64,000 bases of DNA from an uncultured Aquimarina sp. (lineage in GTDB: Bacteria; Bacteroidota; Bacteroidia; Flavobacteriales; Flavobacteriaceae), in the NCBI RefSeq assembly GCF_947492405.1, contig NZ_CANLMP010000003.1, positions 372,001-436,000 on the forward strand, written 5' to 3'. Below, piece after piece: positions 53,160 to 60,310 of the stretch. How positions within the stretch are numbered: the stretch's first letter is position 1; the number at the start of each line of letters is the position of its first letter. A program made the position numbers and the translations under genes. Below the pieces are notes generated by a model. It had not been told where the DNA came from. It saw only the letters and a list, made by a program, of their open reading frames with translations, and ran no database searches.

Positions 53160-53205
53160 TATATGGTTAATCGTTTATTGTTAATGGTTGATGGTTTGTT
53201 TAGTT
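53160..53205. repeat. period-7 tract on the 3' side of the four-helix-bundle gene
   Basis: Repeating GGTTAAT, CGTTTAT, TGTTAAT, GGTTGAT, GGTTTGT units on the plus strand, starting next to the trpC start and covering the end of the four-helix-bundle gene. Reverse complement gives AACCATCAACCATTAAC, the inverse of the tract at 53563-53594. Confidence 0.7.
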
Positions 53206-53558
53206 TTTAATGTTTTGTAATAGTTTATAAAACCATTTAATAATTTTTTACAACCAATAATCTGATCCAATAATACTTTATGTTCTTTCTCTTGAATATA
53301 ATTTTGATCTAATGCAAGATATAATTGAGTTTCTAATTCATATAATGATCCTCTGGAAATATAAAAAAAATGAATACTATCTTTTGGAGTTCTTCTTCCG
53401 CAACCCTCTGCAGTATTAGAAGGTATAGAAACTACACATTTTCTTATTTGACTGGTTAAACCATAGGTTTCATCTTTTGGAAATGCTTTTGATATGTCAT
53501 AAACATTATTCACTAACAATCTAGTTTCCTTCCAAACTTTTAATTCGGTATATTCCAT
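53181..53558 (-). CDS. four-helix-bundle protein (S23/IVP family)
   Basis: The ATG at 53558 gives 125 residues; the frame extends to 53573. The motif LKVWKETRLLVNNVYDISK, then FPKDETYGLTSQIRKCVVSIP and SNTAEGCGRR is diagnostic of the four-helix-bundle family first found as an insert in 23S rRNA genes. Function unknown; many copies are stand-alone with no known role. It sits between trpD and trpC, bracketed by period-7 repeats, which suggests a late insertion into the operon. Confidence 0.9.
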   Translation of the reverse strand: MEYTELKVWKETRLLVNNVYDISKAFPKDETYGLTSQIRKCVVSIPSNTAEGCGRRTPKDSIHFFYISRGSLYELETQLYLALDQNYIQEKEHKVLLDQIIGCKKLLNGFINYYKTLKTKQTINH

Positions 53559-53562
53559 ACTA

Positions 53563-53594
53563 TCAACTATCAACAGGTAACTATCAACTAATTC
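53563..53594. repeat. period-7 tract on the 5' side of the four-helix-bundle gene
   Basis: ACTATCA, ACTATCA, ACAGGTA, ACTATCA, ACTAATT. It lies directly before the four-helix-bundle gene and covers the trpD stop. Confidence 0.75.
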
Positions 53595-54583
53595 TTACTC
53601 AGCTCTTGCACTTTTTTTAATGCCTCTAATCCTTTACCAGAGAGTAATGATTCTTTAGCTTTTTCAAATCCTTGTATTGGTTCTAATTCTTCTACAGTTG
53701 CGATTGCCATACCAGCATTAGCGCAGACTACATTATTTTGTGCTTCGGTTCCATCTCCATTTAGTATCTTCATAAAAATAGCTGCAGATGCTGAGATGGA
53801 ATCTCCACCTACAATTTCTTCCATTTTTAAAGTGTTTACTCCAAAATCTTGAGGAGTTAACATTCCTTCAGTATTGTTAGATATTGTTTTAGTACTTCCG
53901 GTTAGGGATATTTCATCATATCCATCAAGGGCATGAATAATCATAAAGTTCTTATCGGTGTTTTGATACAAATATCCATACATTCTTGCTAGTTCCAGAT
54001 TGAAAACCCCAACGATTTGATTTTTTGGAAATGCAGGATTTACCATTGGGCCAAGCATATTGAAAAATGTTTTTACACCTAGCTCTCTTCGTATTGGAGC
54101 TACATTTTTCATAGCAGGATGGAATAGGGGAGCATGTAGAACACAAATTCCTGCCTCGTCAATACTTCGTTTTAGGAAATCTTTATCATTACTAAATTTA
54201 ATACCCAAATGTTCCATTACATTAGAACTACCACATTTTGAAGAAACACCATAATTACCGTGCTTGGTTACTTTAATACCGGCTCCTGCCGAGACAAAAG
54301 ATGAAAGTGTAGAAATATTAAAAGTATCTTTTCCATCTCCTCCAGTACCACAAAGATCGATAGGATTATATTCGCTAAGATCTACGGCAACACACAGCTC
54401 TAATAATGCGTCTCTAAAACCTTCTAACTCATCTACTGTAATGCTACGCATCATGTAGACGGTTAAAAAAGAGGCAATCTGACTTTGGTTATAATCTCCT
54501 TTTGATATATTAACCAAAACTTGTTTGGCTTCTTCTTTGGAAATGGTTTCGTGATTGATTAATCGATTTAATAAATTTTTCAT
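53588..54583 (-). CDS. trpD: anthranilate phosphoribosyltransferase
   Basis: Transfers phosphoribose from PRPP to anthranilate. 331 residues. Key motifs: DLCGTGGDGKDTFNIST (PRPP loop), KHGNYGVSSKCGSSNVMEHLG, FFNMLGPMVNPAFPKNQIVG and DGYDEISLTGSTKT. The first bases downstream of the trpG gene in this direction hold a palindromic repeat. Confidence 0.97.
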   Translation of the reverse strand: MKNLLNRLINHETISKEEAKQVLVNISKGDYNQSQIASFLTVYMMRSITVDELEGFRDALLELCVAVDLSEYNPIDLCGTGGDGKDTFNISTLSSFVSAGAGIKVTKHGNYGVSSKCGSSNVMEHLGIKFSNDKDFLKRSIDEAGICVLHAPLFHPAMKNVAPIRRELGVKTFFNMLGPMVNPAFPKNQIVGVFNLELARMYGYLYQNTDKNFMIIHALDGYDEISLTGSTKTISNNTEGMLTPQDFGVNTLKMEEIVGGDSISASAAIFMKILNGDGTEAQNNVVCANAGMAIATVEELEPIQGFEKAKESLLSGKGLEALKKVQELSKN

Positions 54584-54591
54584 AAGCCCCT

Positions 54592-54621
54592 CACCCCAGC
54601 CCTCTCCCCAAAGGGTAGAGG
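54592..54621. repeat. CCTCTCC-type dispersed palindrome between trpG and trpD
   Basis: CTCACCCCAGCCCTCTCCCC followed by AAAGGGTAGAGGG, an imperfect hairpin. Related degenerate copies are at 11028-11048 and 44053-44138. Confidence 0.6.
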
Positions 54622-54675
54622 GAGCATTACAGGGTTGTTATTTAAATTAATATTCATTTTTATTTGTTTCTAATG

Positions 54676-55245
54676 TTAGTTATTGACCCAGTTTTCTAAC
54701 ATTTTTTTTCCATCAGGAGTAAGTACAGATTCTGGATGAAATTGCACACCTCTAACATCAAGTTCTTTATGTCTTAGAGACATAATCTGTCCGTTTTCAT
54801 CAAAAGAGGTTGCTTCTAGACAAGCAGGTAAATCAGTATCTGCTACTACCCAAGAATGGTATCTACCCACATCAAAAGTTTTATCAAGTCCTTGAAAAAG
54901 AAGCTCGTCTGATACGGTGAGTTTTACTTCGGTTGCTACCCCGTGATAGACTTCATCCAGATTAATAAGGCTTCCGCCAAATACTTCACCAATAGCTTGT
55001 TGACCAAGGCAAACGCCAAATATACTTTTGGTATCCGCATAGGTTTTGATAATATCTTTTAGCAGCCCAGCTTCATCAGGAATTCCAGGTCCCGGTGAAA
55101 GTAATATTTTTTCGAAAGAAGCTACTTCCTCTAATCTTAGTTGGTCATTTCGTTTTACGATTACTTCACAACCCAGGTCTTCTAAATAATGAACTAAATT
55201 GTAAACAAATGAATCGTAGTTGTCAATTACTAATACTTTTTTCAT
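54676..55245 (-). CDS. trpG: anthranilate synthase glutamine amidotransferase subunit
   Basis: Supplies ammonia from glutamine to TrpE. 189 residues. Class I glutaminase triad: Cys in GVCLGQQAIGE, His and Glu in GVQFHPESVLTP. Also IDNYDSFVYNL at the N-terminus and LSPGPGIPDEAG. PabA/TrpG cannot be told apart by sequence alone, but the location 27 bases after trpE supports TrpG. Confidence 0.96.
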   Translation of the reverse strand: MKKVLVIDNYDSFVYNLVHYLEDLGCEVIVKRNDQLRLEEVASFEKILLSPGPGIPDEAGLLKDIIKTYADTKSIFGVCLGQQAIGEVFGGSLINLDEVYHGVATEVKLTVSDELLFQGLDKTFDVGRYHSWVVADTDLPACLEATSFDENGQIMSLRHKELDVRGVQFHPESVLTPDGKKMLENWVNN

Positions 55246-55272
55246 CTCATTGTTCAGGAGTTTATCAGCTCC

Positions 55273-56670
55273 TTATATTTCTTCAGCTAGTTTTAATGCT
55301 TTTGTTAATGCTCCTAGTTTATTATATACTTCTTGTAATTCGTTTTCTTCATTTGATTCATTAACTAATCCAGCTCCTGCTTGCCAATGTAGTTGATGAT
55401 TTTTGCTTAAAAATGTTCTGATCATAATGGCGTGATTAAAATTTCCGGAGAAATCCATAAAACCAATGGCACCACCATAGAAATCACGATTTACAGTTTC
55501 GTATTTTTCTATAAGTTGCATTGCCATATGTTTTGGAGCTCCACTTAGTGTTCCTGCCGGAAATGTGTCTGCAACTACTTGCATTGTTGTAGTATCCTTA
55601 TGTTTTTTACCAGTTACTTTGCTTACCAGATGAATTACATGTGAGTAAAACTGGACTTCTCTATATGTGTCTACAGTAACTTCGCTTCCGTTACGGCTTA
55701 AATCATTACGCGCGAGATCTACCAACATAACGTGTTCTGCATTCTCTTTTTCGTCTGCAGATAATTTTTTAGCTAGTTCAGCATCTTGTTCATCATTTCC
55801 GGTTCGTTTAAAAGTTCCTGCGATTGGATGGATTTCGGCTATTTCATCCTTGACTACTAGCTGCGCCTCTGGCGAACTACCGAATATTTTAAAATCTCCA
55901 TAATCAAAATAGAATAGATAAGGAGATGGGTTAATACTTCTTAATGCTCTATATACATTAAATTCGTCACCCTTAAACTTCTGAGAAAAACGTTTAGATA
56001 GAACTAGTTGAAAAACATCTCCACGCTGACAATGTTTTTTAGCTAAGGCAACATGTTCTTTATATTGTTCATCATTTAAGTTAGAGGTAGTTTCTTCTAC
56101 AGTAGTGAAATTATATGAAGCAAAGTTCTTAACCTTTAGTAAAGATTCTATTTGATCAATATTACTATCGGAGTCATAACAGTGTGCAAAAATACAAGCT
56201 TCGTTTGTGAAGTTACTAATTGCAATGATATTTTGATAAACAGTGTATTGCATGTCAGGTATATCTAAACCTCCCTCTTTTTTAGTAATATCAATATCTT
56301 CAAAATATCGTACCGCATCATAAGAGATATAGCCAAATAAACCATTGTTTATAAACTTGAAGTCACTTTTCGACGTTTTAAATTGTTGTCCAAATTGCTC
56401 TATAATGTAAGGAATGTTAGTGTCTTTCGTTATCGGAGTTTCTTTGATTGATTTGTCGGGAAAAGATTGGTAAATAGTTTCATTTTCAATTTTAATTGTA
56501 GCAATAGGGTTACAACAGATATAAGAAAAGCTGTTCTCACTACCTCGGTAATCGTTGTTTTCTAATAACAAACTATTAGGAAAACGATCTCTAATTTTTA
56601 GATACACACTTACCGGAGTGATAGTATCTGCTAGAATTTGTTTGAAATGTGTAGTTAATGTATAACTCAT
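55273..56670 (-). CDS. trpE: anthranilate synthase component I
   Basis: Makes anthranilate from chorismate with TrpG. 465 residues. N-terminal LLENNDY with the LLES-like feedback motif of tryptophan inhibition, then ISYDAVRYFEDI, FQLVLSKRFSQKF, IFGSSPEAQLVV, IHPIAGTFKRTGNDEQDAE, LVDLARNDLSRNG, FPAGTLSGAPKHMAM and GAIGFMDFSGNFNHAIMIRTF. First structural gene of the operon, controlled by the attenuator upstream. Confidence 0.97.
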   Translation of the reverse strand: MSYTLTTHFKQILADTITPVSVYLKIRDRFPNSLLLENNDYRGSENSFSYICCNPIATIKIENETIYQSFPDKSIKETPITKDTNIPYIIEQFGQQFKTSKSDFKFINNGLFGYISYDAVRYFEDIDITKKEGGLDIPDMQYTVYQNIIAISNFTNEACIFAHCYDSDSNIDQIESLLKVKNFASYNFTTVEETTSNLNDEQYKEHVALAKKHCQRGDVFQLVLSKRFSQKFKGDEFNVYRALRSINPSPYLFYFDYGDFKIFGSSPEAQLVVKDEIAEIHPIAGTFKRTGNDEQDAELAKKLSADEKENAEHVMLVDLARNDLSRNGSEVTVDTYREVQFYSHVIHLVSKVTGKKHKDTTTMQVVADTFPAGTLSGAPKHMAMQLIEKYETVNRDFYGGAIGFMDFSGNFNHAIMIRTFLSKNHQLHWQAGAGLVNESNEENELQEVYNKLGALTKALKLAEEI

Positions 56671-56717
56671 GTTACATTTTGATATTAATAATTTATAAAC
56701 CCCTTATTTATACGAAC

Positions 56718-56750
56718 AAAAAAAAGGCTTGTCGTGATTTGACAAGCCTT
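56718..56750 (-). terminator. trp attenuator terminator
   Basis: On the minus strand AAGGCTTGTC, loop AAATCAC, GACAAGCCTT, then eight T (56725-56718, counting the last two stem T). It sits between the leader peptide and trpE, 48 bases before the trpE ATG. A leader segment can pair with its loop and 3' arm, as described in the findings. Confidence 0.85.
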
Positions 56751-56780
56751 TGATATGTTTACTTAACTATATGACAGGAT

Positions 56781-56843
56781 CTATCTCACGACGTTTTCGT
56801 TATAAGATGACCACCACCAGGTATTTGTTAAGATTAAATTCAT
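56781..56843 (-). CDS. trpL: trp leader peptide (20 codons, three consecutive Trp)
   Basis: ATG at 56843, stop TAG at 56783-56781. Codons 9-11 are TGG TGG TGG, preceded by MNLILTNT and followed by SSYNENVVR. It lies just downstream of a -7 box (56868-56861) and just upstream of a Rho-independent terminator before trpE, the layout of a transcription attenuator. Three Trp in 20 residues is far above expectation, so I am confident it is the regulatory leader. Confidence 0.88.
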   Translation of the reverse strand: MNLILTNTWWWSSYNENVVR

Positions 56844-56860
56844 TTTCTAATTTCTTGAGT

Positions 56861-56887
56861 CAAATATATAAATTTATTGTAATTCAA
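56861..56887 (-). promoter_or_regulatory. trp operon promoter
   Basis: On the minus strand TTG (56887-56885) and TATATTTG (56868-56861), a full match to TAnnTTTG, separated by 16 bases (19 is usual). The leader ATG is 17 bases beyond the -7 box. Confidence 0.6.
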
Positions 56888-56898
56888 AAAACAAAAAA

Positions 56899-57465
56899 TT
56901 ACATTTTTAAATTTACTGCTAGTTCAAACTCATCAGAAATGGTTTTATCTCCTAAATTGTCAAAGAAACTTCCAGATCCGTATTTGATGTCATATTTAGT
57001 TCTGTCTACGTTTAGTGTAGTTGAAGCAGAAGCTCCGTTTACAGCAAGATCAAAAGTAATTGGGTGTGTTTTTCCTTTGATGGTAAGGTCTCCTTTGATT
57101 TTATAACCTCCATCCATTTTTGATGCTTCTTTTATTACTAGCTTAGCACTTTTGTGGTTTTTAACACCAAAGAAGTCATCTGAAGTAAGATGTCCTTCAA
57201 GCTTTTCTTTTCCTTTTCCCGCTTCGAGATCGGTAACTACAAGAGAAGTCATATCAACTACAAATTCTCCTCCACTTAAGTTGTTGTCTTTAAAGGTTAG
57301 GAATCCACTAGAGAAATTAAGCGTTCCCGTATGCTGACCTGTAACTTTTTTACCTGTCCAGTTAATAGAGCTTTCTGTAGCGTTGATTTGCTTTTGTTGT
57401 GCATAAATAGATACAGTAGCTATTAAAGTAAATGCTAATAATAATGATTTAAGTTTAGTTTTCAT
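56899..57465 (-). CDS. YceI family secreted protein
   Basis: 188 residues with a signal peptide (LLLAFTLIATVSIYAQ). The YceI/lipocalin-like barrel is shown by ESSINWTGKKVTGQHTGTLNF, GGEFVVDMTSL, HLTSDDFFGVKNHKSAKLVI, YKIKGDLTIKGKTHPITFDL and DRTKYDIKYGSGSF. Family members bind isoprenoid chains, often under acid or stress response. It may be controlled by the MarR regulator encoded 40 bases upstream on the same strand. Confidence 0.92.
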   Translation of the reverse strand: MKTKLKSLLLAFTLIATVSIYAQQKQINATESSINWTGKKVTGQHTGTLNFSSGFLTFKDNNLSGGEFVVDMTSLVVTDLEAGKGKEKLEGHLTSDDFFGVKNHKSAKLVIKEASKMDGGYKIKGDLTIKGKTHPITFDLAVNGASASTTLNVDRTKYDIKYGSGSFFDNLGDKTISDEFELAVNLKM

Positions 57466-57505
57466 GATTTTTAAAATTTAATGATTATATAAATGTGTTA
57501 CTTAA

Positions 57506-57958
57506 TTAATTTCTAAGTTTATTCAATAGGTTATTTAGTGTAATTAACTCTTCTTGCGAAAGATTAGATGTTATCCTTTCTTCGAAATTATTCATAGCAG
57601 GACTTACTTCTTCTAAAAATTTATAGCCGTGTGTAGTGATCGTAATTTCTACTTTTCTTCGGTTGGATTCGCAGGTTACTCTTTTTACTAGATCTTTTTT
57701 GATAAGTTTATCAACCAGTCTTGTGGTGTTACTCATTTTACTTACCATTCTCTCTTGTATGGTAGATAAATTAGCAGGTTTACCTTCTTGACCTTTAAGA
57801 ATTCTAAGTACATTAAATTGTTGAATAGAGATGTCATAAATCTTCAATTCAGAATTTATCTGATCACTTATCCAGTTTTCGGTATACAATAGGTTTACAA
57901 TCGCTTTTCTGGAAAGAGGAAGTTCTTTTTTAGTTTTTATGATGTCTTCAATATTCAT
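57506..57958 (-). CDS. MarR-family transcriptional regulator
   Basis: The ATG at 57958 gives 150 residues; the frame extends to 57985 through the operator. Winged helix: IQQFNVLRILKGQEGKPANLS, MVSKMSNTTRLVDKLIKKDLV (recognition helix) and wing CESNRRKVEITITTHG. MarR dimers bind palindromes, usually repressing. A 16-bp palindrome overlaps its own -7 box, which suggests autoregulation. The YceI gene 40 bases downstream is a likely partner in the same transcript. Confidence 0.93.
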   Translation of the reverse strand: MNIEDIIKTKKELPLSRKAIVNLLYTENWISDQINSELKIYDISIQQFNVLRILKGQEGKPANLSTIQERMVSKMSNTTRLVDKLIKKDLVKRVTCESNRRKVEITITTHGYKFLEEVSPAMNNFEERITSNLSQEELITLNNLLNKLRN

Positions 57959-57971
57959 TTGTCTATACAAT

Positions 57972-57987
57972 ATTTGTATATACAAAT
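57972..57987. promoter_or_regulatory. candidate MarR operator, 16-bp palindrome
   Basis: ATTTGTATATACAAAT is perfectly symmetric and similar to TTGTATATACAA-type MarR sites. On the minus strand it overlaps TACATTTG (57990-57983), a full match to the -7 consensus, 25 bases upstream of the ATG. Confidence 0.6.
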
Positions 57988-58177
57988 GTATGTGATTAAA
58001 TGTTTAAGAAACGATAAATAGATACTAATTCTTTGTTAAAGTTCTCACGATTACTATTGTTAAATATTATCATTGTTTAATTGAAAAAAATGCCGAAATC
58101 CTAAAATTCTCTTTATGAACTACATAAACCTTGTTAATTTCCTTTTGGGTAATGACGTGTTTTAATACATTAGTATA

Positions 58178-58696
58178 ATGCAGAAGTGGATATACATAGG
58201 ATTAGCCATATTGTTGGTGAATTGCAAAGGAGAGCAGAAAGTAGCTATAGAGGCTTCTAATGTATTTTCTGGTAAAGGTGTGGAGATACCGGTCTATGAT
58301 TTTAAAAATTTTGAGTATTTACTAAGCATCAATGATGGAAAAACTCGGATTATTAATTTCTGGGCTACATGGTGTAAACCTTGTGTTGCAGAATTACCTT
58401 ATTTCGAGTTGATTAATAGCAGGTATCCAGATAATGAGGTTGAGGTGATTTTGGTTAGTTTAGATCTTCCTAATCAAGTAGAATCTAAATTGATCCCTTT
58501 TGTTAGAAAACAACGTATACAAAGTAAAATTGTACTACTAGATGATCCAGATGCGAATAGCTGGATCCCCAAAGTAAATGAAAATTGGTCAGGCTCTATT
58601 CCTGCAACGATTATATATAAAGGAAATACGTCAAATTTTTATGAAAGATCTTTTACATATGATGAGTTGGAAAGAGAACTGAAAAAGATATTATAA
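58178..58696 (+). CDS. TlpA-like thioredoxin-fold protein
   Basis: 172 residues. The N-terminus (WIYIGLAILLVNCKGEQ) is a short lipoprotein-like signal with Cys 13. The active site is NFWATWCKPCVAELPYF (CxxC). VEVILVSLDLPNQ and PATIIYKGNTSNF are typical of the TlpA/ResA redoxins. Expected to reduce or isomerise disulfides in the periplasm. It is followed by a second thioredoxin-fold gene and two rhodaneses. Confidence 0.9.
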   Translation: MQKWIYIGLAILLVNCKGEQKVAIEASNVFSGKGVEIPVYDFKNFEYLLSINDGKTRIINFWATWCKPCVAELPYFELINSRYPDNEVEVILVSLDLPNQVESKLIPFVRKQRIQSKIVLLDDPDANSWIPKVNENWSGSIPATIIYKGNTSNFYERSFTYDELERELKKIL

Positions 58697-58747
58697 TATT
58701 AGAACAAGTTTCTAATCCTAATACGTAAAACTTAATAGAACAAACAA

Positions 58748-59374
58748 ATGAAAACTTTAAAGATTTTAGTAGCCGTTGTTTTAGTACTTGCCGTAAGTGC
58801 ATTTGCGATTGATAGAGTTAATGTATCTAAGACCGATGCAGGATATGTTATAGGAGATACTGCAACAGATTTTAAACTTAAGAATATTGATGATACTATG
58901 GTGTCTTTAGCAGATTATAAAGATGCTAAAGGTTTTATTGTCATTTTTACCTGTAATCATTGTCCATATTCTGTAGCTTATGAAGATAGAATTATTGAAT
59001 TAGATAAAGCTTTTAAATCAAAAGGTTATCCTGTGATTGCAATTAATCCCAATAATCCTAAGGCGTATCCTACAGATAGTTTCGATAATATGAAGGTTAG
59101 AGCTAAGGAGAAAGGATTTACATTTCCTTATTTATTTGATGATGGACAAAAGATTTATCCACAATATGGAGCTACAAAGACTCCACACGTATATATTCTA
59201 GAAAAGACTACAAATGGTAATATGGTTCGATACATTGGTGCGATCGATAATAACTACAAAGATGCATCATCAGCTGATCAAAAATATGTAGAAGATGCAG
59301 TTAACGCTTTGCTAAAAGGAGAAAAAATTCCTGTTGAAACTACAAAAGCTATTGGTTGTAGTATAAAAGCATAA
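58748..59374 (+). CDS. secreted thioredoxin/AhpC-like redoxin
   Basis: 208 residues with a signal peptide (LKILVAVVLVLAVSAFA). The active site is VIFTCNHCPYSVAYEDR (CxxC), with NPNNPKAYPTDSFDNM and TPHVYILEKTTNG later. It belongs to the AhpC/TSA-thioredoxin superfamily, cysteine-dependent redox proteins of the periplasm. Starts 51 bases after the TlpA-like gene, so they may be cotranscribed. Confidence 0.87.
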   Translation: MKTLKILVAVVLVLAVSAFAIDRVNVSKTDAGYVIGDTATDFKLKNIDDTMVSLADYKDAKGFIVIFTCNHCPYSVAYEDRIIELDKAFKSKGYPVIAINPNNPKAYPTDSFDNMKVRAKEKGFTFPYLFDDGQKIYPQYGATKTPHVYILEKTTNGNMVRYIGAIDNNYKDASSADQKYVEDAVNALLKGEKIPVETTKAIGCSIKA

Positions 59375-59493
59375 GCGTTATAACACTATATTTTTGGATA
59401 AATGAATGTATGGCTTCGTACAATTCGTTTAGGACTCTTATATTTGTAAGGAATTGCATCGATAAAAGTTCAATTAAAAAAAGGAAATATAAA

Positions 59494-59808
59494 ATGGCCG
59501 AAGATATAACACAAGATCAATGGGAAGATCTTATCTCTAAAGATAATAATGCAATAATTCTTGATGTACGAACAGAAGAAGAAGTAGAAGATGGTTTTAT
59601 ACCAAATATGCTTAATCTTGATATACGTATGGGACAAGGTTTTCTCGATGAAGTAGAAAAACTAGATAAGTCCAAAAATTATTACGTGTATTGCCGTTCT
59701 GGAGCTCGAAGTGCACAAGCCTGTACGTTAATGAATCAAATGGGTTTCGAAACTACTTATAATTTAATCGGTGGCTTTATGAATTGGGATGGCGAAGTTG
59801 CCGAATAA
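59494..59808 (+). CDS. rhodanese-like protein, single domain
   Basis: The ATG at 59494 gives 104 residues (the frame extends to 59410). Rhodanese motifs: IILDVRTEEEVEDGFIPNMLNLDI and the active loop YVYCRSGARSAQACTLM, with the catalytic Cys. Single-domain sulfurtransferases carry persulfide sulfur or detoxify cyanide. No signal peptide, hence cytoplasmic. A second rhodanese gene starts 17 bases after its stop. Confidence 0.9.
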   Translation: MAEDITQDQWEDLISKDNNAIILDVRTEEEVEDGFIPNMLNLDIRMGQGFLDEVEKLDKSKNYYVYCRSGARSAQACTLMNQMGFETTYNLIGGFMNWDGEVAE

Positions 59809-59825
59809 TATTTCTAATAATACTT

Positions 59826-60224
59826 ATGAAGATTAAAACAATATTAACCGTAGTTATTCTTTCAATTTTATTATTTAATTGTAAAGATAATAATACTAAG
59901 GATACTGCTGTAGAGCTTATTACAGTAGAAGAAATGGATTCTCTACTGGAAATGGAAAAAGTACAATTAGTAGATGTTCGCACACCACAAGAATATGCGG
60001 AGGGGCATATCGAAGGTGCCATTAATATAGACTTTAGTGATGAGAACTTCGAGACTTTGATCTCTGAAGTGGATAAATCAAAACCTGTGGCCGTATATTG
60101 TGGTCGTGGAGGAAGAAGCGGTAAATGCTCTGCATATATGAAAAAAGCTGGATTTACCAAGATTTATGACTTAGATGGCGGAATTACTGAATGGAAATAT
60201 AAGGGGAAGACTTTGGTTAAATAA
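59826..60224 (+). CDS. rhodanese-like lipoprotein
   Basis: The ATG at 59826 gives 132 residues with a lipoprotein signal (KTILTVVILSILLFNCKDN, Cys 19); a longer frame starts at 59784. Motifs: QLVDVRTPQEYAEGHIEGAINIDF and the active loop AVYCGRGGRSGKCSAYM. The active loop differs from the first copy (CGRGGRS against CRSGARS). It is on the periplasmic side, paired with a cytoplasmic rhodanese, so the two may handle sulfur on either side of the membrane. Confidence 0.9.
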   Translation: MKIKTILTVVILSILLFNCKDNNTKDTAVELITVEEMDSLLEMEKVQLVDVRTPQEYAEGHIEGAINIDFSDENFETLISEVDKSKPVAVYCGRGGRSGKCSAYMKKAGFTKIYDLDGGITEWKYKGKTLVK

Positions 60225-60260
60225 TTTAAGAGAAGCCTTTATACATACTATAAATTAATA

Positions 60261-60290
60261 AAACCGACCATAATATGGTCGGTTTTGTTA
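60261..60290. terminator. bidirectional terminator
   Basis: Stem AAACCGACCATA / TATGGTCGGTTT with a 2-base centre, flanked by A and T on both sides, between convergent genes. Confidence 0.8.
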
Positions 60291-60310
60291 TATATAATTC
60301 TATTTAACAT

